Positions 1 to 7,297 of a DNA stretch of 49,149 bases are shown here, piece after piece (position 1 is the stretch's first letter; the number at the start of each line of letters is the position of its first letter). A program made the position numbers and the translations under genes. The stretch spans positions 1 through 49,149 of the forward strand of contig FR890613.1 in the NCBI GenBank assembly GCA_000435075.1, given 5' to 3'. Under the pieces are notes generated by a model. It made no database searches. It saw nothing but the letters and a program-made list of their open reading frames with translations, and was not told where the DNA came from. Source of the stretch: Bacteroides sp. CAG:770 (lineage in GTDB: Bacteria > Bacteroidota > Bacteroidia > Bacteroidales > UBA932).

Positions 1-1
1 T

Positions 2-256
2 CTCAAGGACTATGGTGACAAGACTCCTGCTGACAAGAGGGATGCTATCAATGCTGCTCTCACAAGCTTGAAGGAAGCTGTCAAGAATCAGAATATCGCT
101 GATATCGAGACACATACCAAGACTCTCGAGGATGCATGGCAGGCTGCAATGGCCGGCATGGGCGGAGCTCAGGGCGGTCCTCAGAATCCTAACAACTATG
201 GTCCGCAGAACGGCCCTCAGAATGGTCCTGACAATCAGGGTCCGGATGAGCAGTAA
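2..256 (+). CDS. dnaK: DnaK (Hsp70 chaperone), C-terminal fragment
   Basis: This is the 3' end of a gene that starts outside the window. The frame is open from base 2 to the TAA at 254-256 and gives about 84 residues. The sequence LKDYGDKTPADKRDAINAAL resembles the helical lid of DnaK, and it is followed by a low-complexity G/Q/N/P tail ending PDEQ, as in many bacterial DnaK proteins. DnaK is the cytosolic ATP-dependent chaperone working with DnaJ and GrpE. An internal TTG at 68 is not a start. A strong terminator follows 37 bp downstream. Only the lid and tail are visible, so the call rests on a short segment and on this characteristic tail. Confidence 0.85.
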   Translation, partial: LKDYGDKTPADKRDAINAALTSLKEAVKNQNIADIETHTKTLEDAWQAAMAGMGGAQGGPQNPNNYGPQNGPQNGPDNQGPDEQ

Positions 257-292
257 TCAGACGGCGATAATCCTCATGTGAGGAAACGATAA

Positions 293-333
293 CAAAGCCC
301 CCGAAGTTCGTAACAGAACTCCGGGGGCTTTGT
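293..333 (+). terminator. Rho-independent terminator after dnaK
   Basis: ACAAAGCCCCCG (about 293-303) pairs with CGGGGGCTTTGT (322-333), with a partly paired AGTTC/GAACT inner stem. The G+C-rich stem is flanked by A and T bases, so it could terminate from either side. It lies 37 bp after the dnaK stop. Confidence 0.85.
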
Positions 334-354
334 CGTTTCATGCTCCGCGATGTC

Positions 355-509
355 GGGACGGTGCCACATCTGATTTTTGAACGGGTTGGTTTACAGATAG
401 TTATATAATTTGGTGTGGATTACTGGCAAAAAAATTGCCGAAAATCCACGCTGGAAATAAATAGTATTTGATTATCAATGTGTTACGAGGGTGGCTGTGG
501 CGCCGTCCC
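355..509. repeat. 155-bp inverted-repeat element, copy A
   Basis: The ends are GGGACGGTGCCAC (355-367) and GTGGCGCCGTCCC (497-509), inverted repeats with one mismatch. Inside is a hairpin with stem GTGGATT/AATCCAC around a GGCAA...TTGCC inner stem (about 415-449). The palindromic block TTGATTATCAATG lies at 468-480, which is offset 113-125 from the left end. Copy B at 44209-44363 has the same ends, the same block at the same offset and the same length; copy C is at about 48673-48827. No open frame here looks like a gene. I do not recognise the family. Confidence 0.75.
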
Positions 510-584
510 GCCTGCTTGTAGGTGGACTGTTCCGTATTGGTGTAGACACTTTCTGGCCAGGGAGGGTATGAAGCGTGGAGGTCA

Positions 585-735
585 GGCAGCCGGATGCGGC
601 GGACGTGGCCGGCCCACGGCCTCGGAAAGTGGGAGGTGCCTGCCGGAGACAAGTTCTCGCGGGAGCGAGGACGCAGGAAACGGTAGGAGGGCCGAACGGA
701 GCGCAGCGGAGTGAGTTCCGCCGCATCCGGCTGCC
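585..735. repeat. 151-bp segment bounded by a perfect 19-bp inverted repeat
   Basis: GGCAGCCGGATGCGGCGGA at 585-603 is the exact reverse complement of 717-735. The interior is very G+C-rich and holds smaller palindromes, such as GGCCGGCCCACGGCC and a TTCTCGCGGGAGCGAGG-type hairpin, and a GGAGCGCAGCGGAGTGAG stretch. The right arm begins 7 bp beyond the nadD stop, so it may also limit read-through from nadD. Short open frames here appear on several strands at once and reflect base composition rather than genes. Confidence 0.7.
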
Positions 736-741
736 GGCCGG

Positions 742-1377
742 TTACATCAAATATTCGGACATGTCGTGGCCTTGCATGATGCCGTCACGGATCTCAGTGG
801 AAGATATATCCACCAGCGGGGCGTCTAGAATCTCGATGTTATAAAAATGATTGTCAGTATCCTCAAGTGTCAATTTGTCAGCCCCAGACTCGGCTTCGTC
901 CAGAACATAAAGGGACGGAAAACTCTTGCACTCTTCCATCAGCTCACGACGGAGACTGACTATATCGAAACCGGTGCGAGGATAGACCGCCACACCGTAC
1001 TCTGCAAGAATCCTCGGGAAATCACGCCACCTGTGGATGGAAGAAAGATTGTCAGCGCCAATTATCAATGTGAACTCGTTGTCAGGTTCACGCCGTTTCA
1101 ATGCATCCAGAGTCTTGATCGTATAATGTGGAGGAGGCATCTTCAGTTCAATGTCATCCACCTTGACATTGAGCTCCGGATGACGCCCAAGAGCCTCTAC
1201 GGCAGCATTGAACCTGGCCTCCCCGGAATCCGCACTGATGTTGCTCTTCAGTGGGTTCTTCGGGGAAACAATGAGATAAACCCAGTCGAATTTCTTTTCG
1301 CTGGTGAGATATTCCATTATGGCCTTGTGGCCGATATGCAATGGATTGAACGAACCGGAATAGACGGCAATCCGCAT
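742..1377 (-). CDS. nadD: Nicotinate-nucleotide adenylyltransferase
   Basis: NadD joins ATP and nicotinate mononucleotide to make deamido-NAD, the step shared by de novo and Preiss-Handler NAD synthesis in the cytosol. The 211-residue protein opens with the nucleotidyltransferase signature GSFNPLHIGH (residues 8-17, with the HxGH motif) and ends with ISSTEIRDGI, the SSTxIR phosphate-binding motif. Its length is normal for the family. It starts 4 bp after the gmk stop, so gmk and nadD form an operon. Functionally it acts directly after PncB, whose gene lies at 27011-28510 in this window. Confidence 0.95.
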   Translation of the reverse strand: MRIAVYSGSFNPLHIGHKAIMEYLTSEKKFDWVYLIVSPKNPLKSNISADSGEARFNAAVEALGRHPELNVKVDDIELKMPPPHYTIKTLDALKRREPDNEFTLIIGADNLSSIHRWRDFPRILAEYGVAVYPRTGFDIVSLRRELMEECKSFPSLYVLDEAESGADKLTLEDTDNHFYNIEILDAPLVDISSTEIRDGIMQGHDMSEYLM

Positions 1378-1381
1378 GACT

Positions 1382-1948
1382 TTATTCTGAAAGGAATTGA
1401 TTTACAATCTGTTCGGCTTCTTCGTAAGCTTTCTGTAAATTATCATTGACAAGAATATGGTCGAACTTGTCGGCATAGGTCATTTCCTCTGCGGCTTTGG
1501 CGACCCTCTTCTCGATAGCCTCGGCGCTGTCAGTTCCTCGTGCGACAAGCCTTTTGCGCAACTCCTCCACGGACGGAGCCTGGATGAATACGGACAATGC
1601 CTTGTCTCCGAAATACTTCTTGAGATTCACGCCGCCCTTGACATCCACATCGAATATTATCACGTGGCCCTTGTCCCAGATCCTTTCGACTTCCGACTTG
1701 AGAGTTCCATAGAATGAACCTGCATATACCTCTTCATATTCGACAAACTTGTCCTCGCCAATCATCTTTCTGAACTCGTCGGCCGTGAAGAAATGATACT
1801 CGATTCCGTCTCTCTCCTGACCACGCGGCGCACGGGAGGTGGCCGAAACGGAAAACTCCATTTCAGGGTGAAGCTTGAGGATATGATTTACTATGGTGCT
1901 TTTTCCGGAACCTGAAGGGGCGGAAAAAATGACAACTTTATTGCTCAT
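1382..1948 (-). CDS. gmk: Guanylate kinase
   Basis: Gmk phosphorylates GMP to GDP with ATP. The 188-residue protein has the P-loop APSGSGKST (residues 10-18), the GMP-binding segment SRAPRGQERDGIEYHF and the VDVKGG region, all standard for the family. It is first in a two-gene operon with nadD. A TAnnTTTG box on the minus strand (1967-1974) lies about 20 bp before the ATG and should give a short leader. Confidence 0.96.
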   Translation of the reverse strand: MSNKVVIFSAPSGSGKSTIVNHILKLHPEMEFSVSATSRAPRGQERDGIEYHFFTADEFRKMIGEDKFVEYEEVYAGSFYGTLKSEVERIWDKGHVIIFDVDVKGGVNLKKYFGDKALSVFIQAPSVEELRKRLVARGTDSAEAIEKRVAKAAEEMTYADKFDHILVNDNLQKAYEEAEQIVNQFLSE

Positions 1949-1966
1949 CTGTTTTTATTATTTTCG

Positions 1967-1974
1967 CAAAAATA
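1967..1974 (-). promoter_or_regulatory. Promoter -7 box for gmk-nadD
   Basis: Reading the minus strand gives TATTTTTG, matching the Bacteroidota consensus TAnnTTTG. It is 19 bp from the gmk start codon. Two bases away on the plus strand is a second such box for fba, so the two divergent transcripts start almost back to back. Confidence 0.6.
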
Positions 1975-1976
1975 GT

Positions 1977-1984
1977 TAATTTTG
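1977..1984 (+). promoter_or_regulatory. Candidate promoter -7 box upstream of fba
   Basis: TAATTTTG fits TAnnTTTG and is followed by C, as is common. A start near 1991 would leave a leader of about 230 nt before fba. I see no better box closer to the gene. Confidence 0.5.
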
Positions 1985-2219
1985 CGGTGCTTTTAGGAAA
2001 AATCATGTCAAATTGGCTTAATTTCCCCAATTGGCAGAATTATTGCACATGAAAACGCGGTTTCGGAAAGTTTTCTGCGACCGTCGGAAGTCCGGAAAGA
2101 CAGGAAAAATTCCGGGTGAACGTGAATGTTTCGGAAACGGACATGAAACGGACTGAGCGGAAATGAAAAAAACGGACGGAACTATAGGACGAACAAATAA
2201 TTTCTAAATTTTATAGAAT
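1985..2219 (+). other. Long untranslated leader or spacer upstream of fba
   Basis: There is no open frame of note. The middle is rich in direct repeats of the type CGGAA/CGGAC (about 2070-2180), several with nearby TTCCG or TTTCG that could pair. It ends in an A+T-rich stretch just before the fba ATG. It may be a structured 5' UTR for a highly expressed glycolytic gene, but I recognise no known riboswitch. Confidence 0.4.
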
Positions 2220-3221
2220 ATGGTTTCTTATAAAGAATTGGGCCTTGTAAACACCAGAGAAATGTTTGCAAAGGCAGTTAAAGGCGGCTATGCTATTCCA
2301 GCCTTCAACTTCAACAACATGGAGCAGCTCCAGGCTATCATCCAGGCTGCTGCCGAGCTGAAGTCTCCAGTTATCCTTCAGGTTTCAAAGGGCGCACGTA
2401 ACTACGCAAACCAGACACTTCTCCGTTACATGGCAGAGGGTGCTGTACAGTATGCTAAGGAACTCGGCTGGGAACATCCACAGATCGTTCTTCACCTTGA
2501 CCACGGTGATTCATTCGAGCTCTGCAAGAGCTGCGTTGATATGGGCTTCTCATCAGTTATGATCGACGGTTCTTCACTTCCATACGAGGATAACATCGCT
2601 CTTACAAAGAAAGTTGTAGAGTACGCTCACCAGTTCGATGTTACTGTAGAGGCTGAGCTCGGCGTTCTCGCAGGTGTTGAGGATGAGGTTGCCGCTGAGG
2701 AATCTCACTATACAAAGCCTGAGGAGGTTATCGACTTCGCTACCCGTACAGGCTGCGATTCACTCGCTATCTCCATCGGAACATCACACGGTGCATACAA
2801 GTTCAAACCTGAGCAGTGCACACGTGACCCTAAGACAGGCCGTCTCGTTCCACCACCACTCGCATTCGACGTTCTTCACGAAATCGAGAAGAAACTCCCT
2901 GGATTCCCAATCGTTCTCCACGGTTCATCATCAGTTCCACAGGAGTATGTTGACATTATCAATGCCAACGGTGGAAAACTTCCAGATGCAGTAGGTATTC
3001 CTGAGGAGCAGCTCCGCGAAGCTTCCAAGTCAGCAGTTTGCAAGATTAACATCGACTCAGACTCACGTCTTGCCATGACCGCTGCCATCCGTAGGGTATT
3101 CGTTGAGAAACCAGGCGAGTTCGATCCACGTAAGTACCTCGGACCTGCACGTGACGAGATGAAGAAGCTCTATGAGCACAAGATCAAAGACGTTCTCGGT
3201 TCAGACGGAAAAGCTGAATAA
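2220..3221 (+). CDS. fba: Class II fructose-bisphosphate aldolase
   Basis: Zinc-dependent aldolase of glycolysis and gluconeogenesis, cleaving fructose-1,6-bisphosphate to DHAP and glyceraldehyde-3-phosphate. The 333-residue protein carries the zinc and active-site motifs HLDHG (92-96), VEAELG (143-148), GTSHG (187-191) and LHGSSS (233-238). Codon use is strongly biased towards a small set (for example GTT, TCA, CCA), as expected of a highly expressed gene. The heptamer GTCAATG, frequent elsewhere in the window, is absent here. It is followed by a terminator and appears monocistronic. Confidence 0.95.
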   Translation: MVSYKELGLVNTREMFAKAVKGGYAIPAFNFNNMEQLQAIIQAAAELKSPVILQVSKGARNYANQTLLRYMAEGAVQYAKELGWEHPQIVLHLDHGDSFELCKSCVDMGFSSVMIDGSSLPYEDNIALTKKVVEYAHQFDVTVEAELGVLAGVEDEVAAEESHYTKPEEVIDFATRTGCDSLAISIGTSHGAYKFKPEQCTRDPKTGRLVPPPLAFDVLHEIEKKLPGFPIVLHGSSSVPQEYVDIINANGGKLPDAVGIPEEQLREASKSAVCKINIDSDSRLAMTAAIRRVFVEKPGEFDPRKYLGPARDEMKKLYEHKIKDVLGSDGKAE

Positions 3222-3243
3222 TCAGAGCGTTCATAAATAGATG

Positions 3244-3279
3244 ACGAGGCCTGAAAGCATTGACTTTCGGACCTCGTTT
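3244..3279 (+). terminator. Terminator after fba
   Basis: ACGAGG...CTGAAAG (3244-3257) pairs with CTTTCGG.CCTCGT (3264-3277) and is followed by TTTCGTTTC. The loop contains CATTGAC, one copy of the window-wide heptamer. Confidence 0.75.
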
Positions 3280-3349
3280 CGTTTCGGAATCCATCCCAGA
3301 ATCTCACCTGCATTTCCTCGCTTGCGGCGGTGGACTTGGGGATAGATAA

Positions 3350-3383
3350 ATAAAAAACGGGAACCCGCATGAACGGATCCCCG
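3350..3383 (-). terminator. Terminator after the FKBP gene
   Basis: On the minus strand CGGGGATCCG and CGGGTTCCCG pair over 10 bp, with two G-U pairs, around TTCATG. A run of six T follows at 3357-3352. It is 22 bp beyond the FKBP stop and faces the fba terminator in this convergent gap. Confidence 0.8.
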
Positions 3384-3405
3384 ATAAATTATGTTTGACG
3401 TATTC

Positions 3406-4011
3406 CTAGAGAACTTCGATAAGCTCTACCTTGAATACAAGAGCAGCATATGGAGGAATTGCACCCTGTGCACCTGCCTCGCCATAACCGAGCTTGTAAG
3501 GGATATAGAGTTCCCATACAGAACCCTCGCTCATAAGCTGGAGAGCCTCAGTCCATCCTGGGATAACCTGATTCACACCGAAAACGGCCGGCTGATGACG
3601 GTCATAAGAACTGTCGAACTTCTCGCCGTCAACGAAGGTTCCCTCGTAGTGGCATTTTACCTTGTCGGTAAGTTCAGGCATACGTCCCTCACCCTCTTTG
3701 ATGACCTTATACTGCAAGCCGCTAGGCAATACAATAACGCCTTCCTTCTTCGCATTGGCAGCAAGGAATTCCTCACCCTCTTTCTTCATAACGTCCGCAA
3801 TCTCAGCCTGTTCCGCAGCCTGCTTCTCCTGAAGCTGCTGGAAATACTTGTCGAGGAGATCACTTGCCTCTTCATAAGAAATCGCAGGTTTTGTTCTTGT
3901 CAATGTTGCCTTGAGACCTGCTACGAAATCGTCGAAAGAGACTTCCTTGACACCTGACTGGAGCATATTGTGGGCAATGCTCATACCCAATGCGTAACTG
4001 TTCTTATCCAT
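3406..4011 (-). CDS. FKBP-type peptidyl-prolyl cis-trans isomerase
   Basis: Proline isomerase or chaperone of the FkpA/Mip layout. Residues 1 to about 90 form a charged helical dimerisation region (EEASDLLDKYFQQLQEKQ), and about 95-201 form the FKBP domain, with GLQYKVIKEGEG, YEGTFVDGEKFDSS, VIPGWTEALQLM and ending VFKVELIEVL. The frame extends upstream to 4107, but I place the start at 4011 (MDKNSYALG). A TATCTTTG promoter box at 4046-4053 lies between the two, so the longer form would begin upstream of transcription. There is no signal peptide from this start, so it is probably cytoplasmic, unlike periplasmic FkpA. Confidence 0.9.
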   Translation of the reverse strand: MDKNSYALGMSIAHNMLQSGVKEVSFDDFVAGLKATLTRTKPAISYEEASDLLDKYFQQLQEKQAAEQAEIADVMKKEGEEFLAANAKKEGVIVLPSGLQYKVIKEGEGRMPELTDKVKCHYEGTFVDGEKFDSSYDRHQPAVFGVNQVIPGWTEALQLMSEGSVWELYIPYKLGYGEAGAQGAIPPYAALVFKVELIEVL

Positions 4012-4045
4012 GATTAAAATACTGGTTTCATTATTTTTGAGTTTG

Positions 4046-4053
4046 CAAAGATA
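4046..4053 (-). promoter_or_regulatory. Promoter -7 box for the FKBP gene
   Basis: The minus strand reads TATCTTTG followed by C, a full match to TAnnTTTG. It is 35 bp from the ATG at 4011, and it rules out the upstream alternative start at 4107. Confidence 0.65.
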
Positions 4054-4128
4054 CTTAAAATCCGGAAATTTCTTCGTAAGTTTGCAATTTTCGAAGCGAA
4101 GTGACATTTACAACACTAAAATGCGAAT

Positions 4129-5130
4129 ATGGAAAAACCTGAAATCAGTGTAATCACAGCCGTATATAATATAGGAAAGTATCTGGGTCAATGCCTTGAT
4201 TCAATGCTGGCGCAGACATTCCATGAGTGGGAACTCATTGTCATTGACGATGGTTCGACAGACGATAGCCCGGCAATCTGCGATGAATACGCGGCAAGAG
4301 ACAGCCGTATCAGAGTCGTACATAAGGCCAATACCGGTCTTTCAGACAGCAGAAACCTTGGAATCGGAATGGCAAAAGCCGACATCATCGGTTTTATCGA
4401 CAGTGATGACTGGATAGAACCGGACATGTTCGGAACATTGTACCATACCCTGATTGATTCAGGAGCGGACATTGCAGTATGCGGCATTTACAAGGCATAT
4501 AGGAACAGTTCTAAAGTGAAACTGCCGTGCCACGGAATCGTGACATATACACGTGATGAGGCTTTGGACATTATCCTCGAAGACCGCAAAATCAACAGCT
4601 ATGTGTGGAACAAGCTGTACAGGAAGGAAGTCCTCAAGGAAAAAATGCCATCCAGAATGTATGAGGACCATGCTACAGTCTATAAATGGTTCATCAATGC
4701 CGACAAGATTGTTGCAATCGGCAAACCGCTGTACCACTACAGACAGAGGGAGGGCAGCATTGACCATCATGTGAATCCCCAGCGCAGCATTGACTTTCTC
4801 ACATCAGAAATTGAAAGATATCAGTATATCGTTGCGCAAAATCTTCTTCCGCAGCGTCAGGAATTCTTCAGGAACCGCCTGCTGAGAATCGGTGTCAAGA
4901 TGGCAAAGGAAGTCAGCCGGAGCGGAGTGGAATCCGAGAAAATTGAGCGTTATGTCCTGAAAATCAGAGATATGCTGATACCGTTCCTGACTGCAGACAA
5001 GAAACTCGTGGGACGCAAGCACAGATGCCGTCTGGAAAAATTGATCGGCGACCCGTACAAATTCATCAGGTCAATGAAATTTTCCGCAATCTTCAATTTC
5101 AAGATAAAACGCGCCTATTTCAGCAAATAA
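4129..5130 (+). CDS. Family 2 glycosyltransferase
   Basis: GT-A fold sugar transferase, likely acting on a surface polysaccharide or O-antigen-like glycan at the cytoplasmic face of the inner membrane. In 333 residues it shows the GT2 N-terminus (ISVITAVYNIGKYL), the nucleotide-binding DDGSTD (40-45) and the metal-binding DSDD (91-94). The C-terminal part is basic and variable, as usual. Donor and acceptor cannot be told. Its last 16 bp overlap the tail of the convergent LicD gene. It begins a four-gene glycan block that ends at 8107. Confidence 0.9.
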   Translation: MEKPEISVITAVYNIGKYLGQCLDSMLAQTFHEWELIVIDDGSTDDSPAICDEYAARDSRIRVVHKANTGLSDSRNLGIGMAKADIIGFIDSDDWIEPDMFGTLYHTLIDSGADIAVCGIYKAYRNSSKVKLPCHGIVTYTRDEALDIILEDRKINSYVWNKLYRKEVLKEKMPSRMYEDHATVYKWFINADKIVAIGKPLYHYRQREGSIDHHVNPQRSIDFLTSEIERYQYIVAQNLLPQRQEFFRNRLLRIGVKMAKEVSRSGVESEKIERYVLKIRDMLIPFLTADKKLVGRKHRCRLEKLIGDPYKFIRSMKFSAIFNFKIKRAYFSK

Positions 5131-5897
5131 GCCTGTATATGATGACTCTTCCGCTTGTTCTCAGGCGGAAGTTTCATATAATCCCCGTACTGGTTTTTCA
5201 GAAACCTGTCCCACGCGGCAATGGCCTTGAACTGCTGCCCCTCGAATTCCATGTCAATGTAATTCTCGAACACGCTTTTCTCGAACACGTCACGCCATCC
5301 GCATCCGGCAATCCTGCATTTGTCGAAATCGTAACAAAGCAGGACACTGTCGCACTTCTTGCCCCAGTATTTCCTGCCTATGATATGGGCCGCCAGCTTT
5401 GACGTAATCGGCTGATGGAAATTAAAGAGGTCGAACCTTGTTCCGCAGATGTTCAGACGATGGGCCCAGGAAGTAAGATTTTTCTCGATTCTGTCCTGAG
5501 TCTTTTTGTCGTCAGGCTTGCCGTCAATGGGGAAAATGTCAATGTTAAGGCCGAATTTGAATCTCTTGAATCTGCTCTGTTTGCTAAGTGTGTGTGAATC
5601 ATGAACTTTGGCAAAACAATGATAGAAAGATTCTTTGTCATTGACAGTATGATAAAGGCATCTGTATCTCGCATCCGGCTCTTTTCCGAAGGTTGCGACG
5701 AACCTGGTGAAGTCCGGCCTTGGCATCATTATGTCGATGTCATCATCCCATGGAATGAATCCTTTGTGCCTGACGGCGCCCAGAAGTGTTCCGTAGGCGA
5801 TAGAGTAGCGTAGTCCGTTCCGGTCACAGAAATCGGCGACAACTCTTAATATGTTCAGAAGGTACGAGTGGATTTCATCCTGGCTGAGAGCTCTCAT
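5115..5897 (-). CDS. LicD-family phosphotransferase
   Basis: LicD proteins move a phosphoryl-linked group (phosphocholine in the founding member) from a CDP-activated donor onto glycans. The 260-residue protein shows the family core YGTLLGAVRH (35-44), GFIPWDDDIDIMMPR (46-60) with the catalytic aspartates, and IDIFPIDGKP. The transferred group cannot be read from sequence. It is transcribed from a promoter that shares a palindrome with the divergent GT4 gene. The 3' ends of this gene and the first GT2 overlap. Confidence 0.9.
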   Translation of the reverse strand: MRALSQDEIHSYLLNILRVVADFCDRNGLRYSIAYGTLLGAVRHKGFIPWDDDIDIMMPRPDFTRFVATFGKEPDARYRCLYHTVNDKESFYHCFAKVHDSHTLSKQSRFKRFKFGLNIDIFPIDGKPDDKKTQDRIEKNLTSWAHRLNICGTRFDLFNFHQPITSKLAAHIIGRKYWGKKCDSVLLCYDFDKCRIAGCGWRDVFEKSVFENYIDMEFEGQQFKAIAAWDRFLKNQYGDYMKLPPENKRKSHHIQAYLLK

Positions 5898-5979
5898 ATG
5901 TGTTATTCAATGTTGGCGGTTGATTGTTGTATGCGGCCGTGGTCTGGTCAAAAGTTTCCCTGACGCCTTGTTTTGTTGA

Positions 5980-5996
5980 CAAATTTACTAAATTTG
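5980..5996. promoter_or_regulatory. Palindromic divergent promoter for licD-like and GT4 genes
   Basis: CAAATTTACTAAATTTG is a perfect 17-bp palindrome around a central C. Read either way it gives TAAATTTG, so one short sequence supplies the -7 box for both directions: minus 5980-5987 and plus 5989-5996. The leaders would be about 75 nt (LicD) and about 95 nt (GT4). Confidence 0.6.
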
Positions 5997-6098
5997 CGGT
6001 GGAATAAGAAACTATATTCATATAGAGTGAAACACCCCGTCCCGACTCACTGACCAGACAATCAGATAGTTGGGGATGGTAATTAATGACACTGACCC

Positions 6099-7193
6099 AT
6101 GAGAATAGCATACTGCATCCATTCACTTCATCTTTTCGGAGGCATAGAAAGAGTTCTGAGCATCAAGGCCAACTATCTTGCCGATGTCTATGGCTATGAC
6201 ATACATATCATCACTGCGGATTTGAAGGGGCGAGCCCCGCATTTCGCTCTGAGTGACAAGATTAAACTGCATGATGTCGGGGTCAGCGAGAAATTCATGC
6301 TGCATGTCTATGGCAGGAGACTGAACAGGATTCTTTGCGAAATCCGGCCTGACATCTGCGTTTCCGTAGGCGGAAGGGACATCTTCTGTCTGCCTTCGTG
6401 TACGGACGGAAGCATAAAGGTGTCCGAATTCCATTTCTCACATGAAAAGTATGCCGTCAAATACGGAGGGTCTTTCTTCGGGAATCTTTATGCGCGCTTC
6501 CGTATAGGGCAAATCGAGAAGGTTGCCGCGAAACTGGACAAGTTCATCGTGCTTACCAAATCGGACAAGAAAGACTGGGAACCATTTGTGCCGAATGTGA
6601 CCAGTATCTATAATCCGTTGACTTTCAAGTCTGAAGAGGTAGCTGCTCTGGATAATGAGAAGTGCATTGCAATCGGCAGACTTGAATCTCAGAAGAACTT
6701 CAGGGACTTGGTTGCCGCATGGAAATATGTGGCTGAAGAATATCCGGACTGGGTTGTGGAGATTTATGGCAATGGAAGTCAGAAGGAATCATTGCAGAAA
6801 CAGATTACAAGTCTGGGACTGGACCGCCAGGTAAGGCTCATGGGCAGCAGCAGTGACATCCGTTCGAAGATGCTTGACAGTTCATGTCTTGTTATGAGTT
6901 CTGCATACGAAGGATTCCCGATGGTGCTTCTGGAGGCTGTAGAGACTGGTTTGCCTATGGTCAGTTATGATTGCCCGAAGGGTCCGGCCGAGATTATCAT
7001 TGACGGAAAAAGCGGATATCTCGTGAAACCCGGCGATGTCAAGGGGCTGGCCCGGAGGGTGTGCGATGTGATTTCAGATGCTGACAGGCGCAAGAAGTTC
7101 GGCGCCAAGGCTAAGGAAACTGCTGCGCAATACAGCATTGACAGGACTATGGAGCAGTGGAAGAAATTATTTGAAGATTTGGTTACAAAATAA
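6099..7193 (+). CDS. Family 4 glycosyltransferase
   Basis: GT-B fold retaining glycosyltransferase, 364 residues. The N-terminus IHSLHLFGGIERVL is the acceptor-side loop of GT4 enzymes. The C-terminal half has the donor site AIGRLESQKNFRDLVAAW and the EGFPMVLLEAVETGLPMV motif with the catalytic E-x7-E spacing. It is cytoplasmic or peripheral, and probably builds the same surface glycan as the neighbouring GT2 and LicD proteins. Sugar specificity is unknown. Confidence 0.92.
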   Translation: MRIAYCIHSLHLFGGIERVLSIKANYLADVYGYDIHIITADLKGRAPHFALSDKIKLHDVGVSEKFMLHVYGRRLNRILCEIRPDICVSVGGRDIFCLPSCTDGSIKVSEFHFSHEKYAVKYGGSFFGNLYARFRIGQIEKVAAKLDKFIVLTKSDKKDWEPFVPNVTSIYNPLTFKSEEVAALDNEKCIAIGRLESQKNFRDLVAAWKYVAEEYPDWVVEIYGNGSQKESLQKQITSLGLDRQVRLMGSSSDIRSKMLDSSCLVMSSAYEGFPMVLLEAVETGLPMVSYDCPKGPAEIIIDGKSGYLVKPGDVKGLARRVCDVISDADRRKKFGAKAKETAAQYSIDRTMEQWKKLFEDLVTK

Positions 7194-7234
7194 ACAATTA
7201 TAGAAAAATATTGTTGGAATGTCGCAATTTTTTG

Positions 7235-7242
7235 TAATTTTG
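7235..7242 (+). promoter_or_regulatory. Promoter -7 box for the second GT2 gene
   Basis: TAATTTTG followed by CGC, with a TTG at 7214-7216 spaced 18 bp upstream as a -33 element. A start near 7249 fits translation from the ATG at 7298. Confidence 0.55.
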
Positions 7243-7297
7243 CGCTGTACTTGAACCTGACCTTGAATGAATATAGGTGCTAATCATTTCAAGGCTA

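Noticed and set aside
355..509. Integron attC site
   Set aside because: The inverted-repeat layout is superficially similar, but there is no GTTRRRY core at the expected place, no integrase gene and no cassette array.
478..844. Several overlapping short open frames on both strands
   Set aside because: They lie in the G+C-rich repeat and inverted-repeat DNA, where stops are rare by composition. None has a plausible protein pattern.
847..1449. 200-codon open frame on the plus strand opposite nadD
   Set aside because: It is the antisense shadow of nadD and gmk, shows no family resemblance, and has no promoter or neighbours that fit.
3391..3957. 188-codon open frame on the plus strand opposite the FKBP gene
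   Set aside because: Antisense to a well-recognised gene; the translation is cysteine- and leucine-rich without any known pattern.
4012..4107. N-terminal extension of the FKBP protein
   Set aside because: A TATCTTTG promoter box lies inside this stretch, and family homology begins at 4011.
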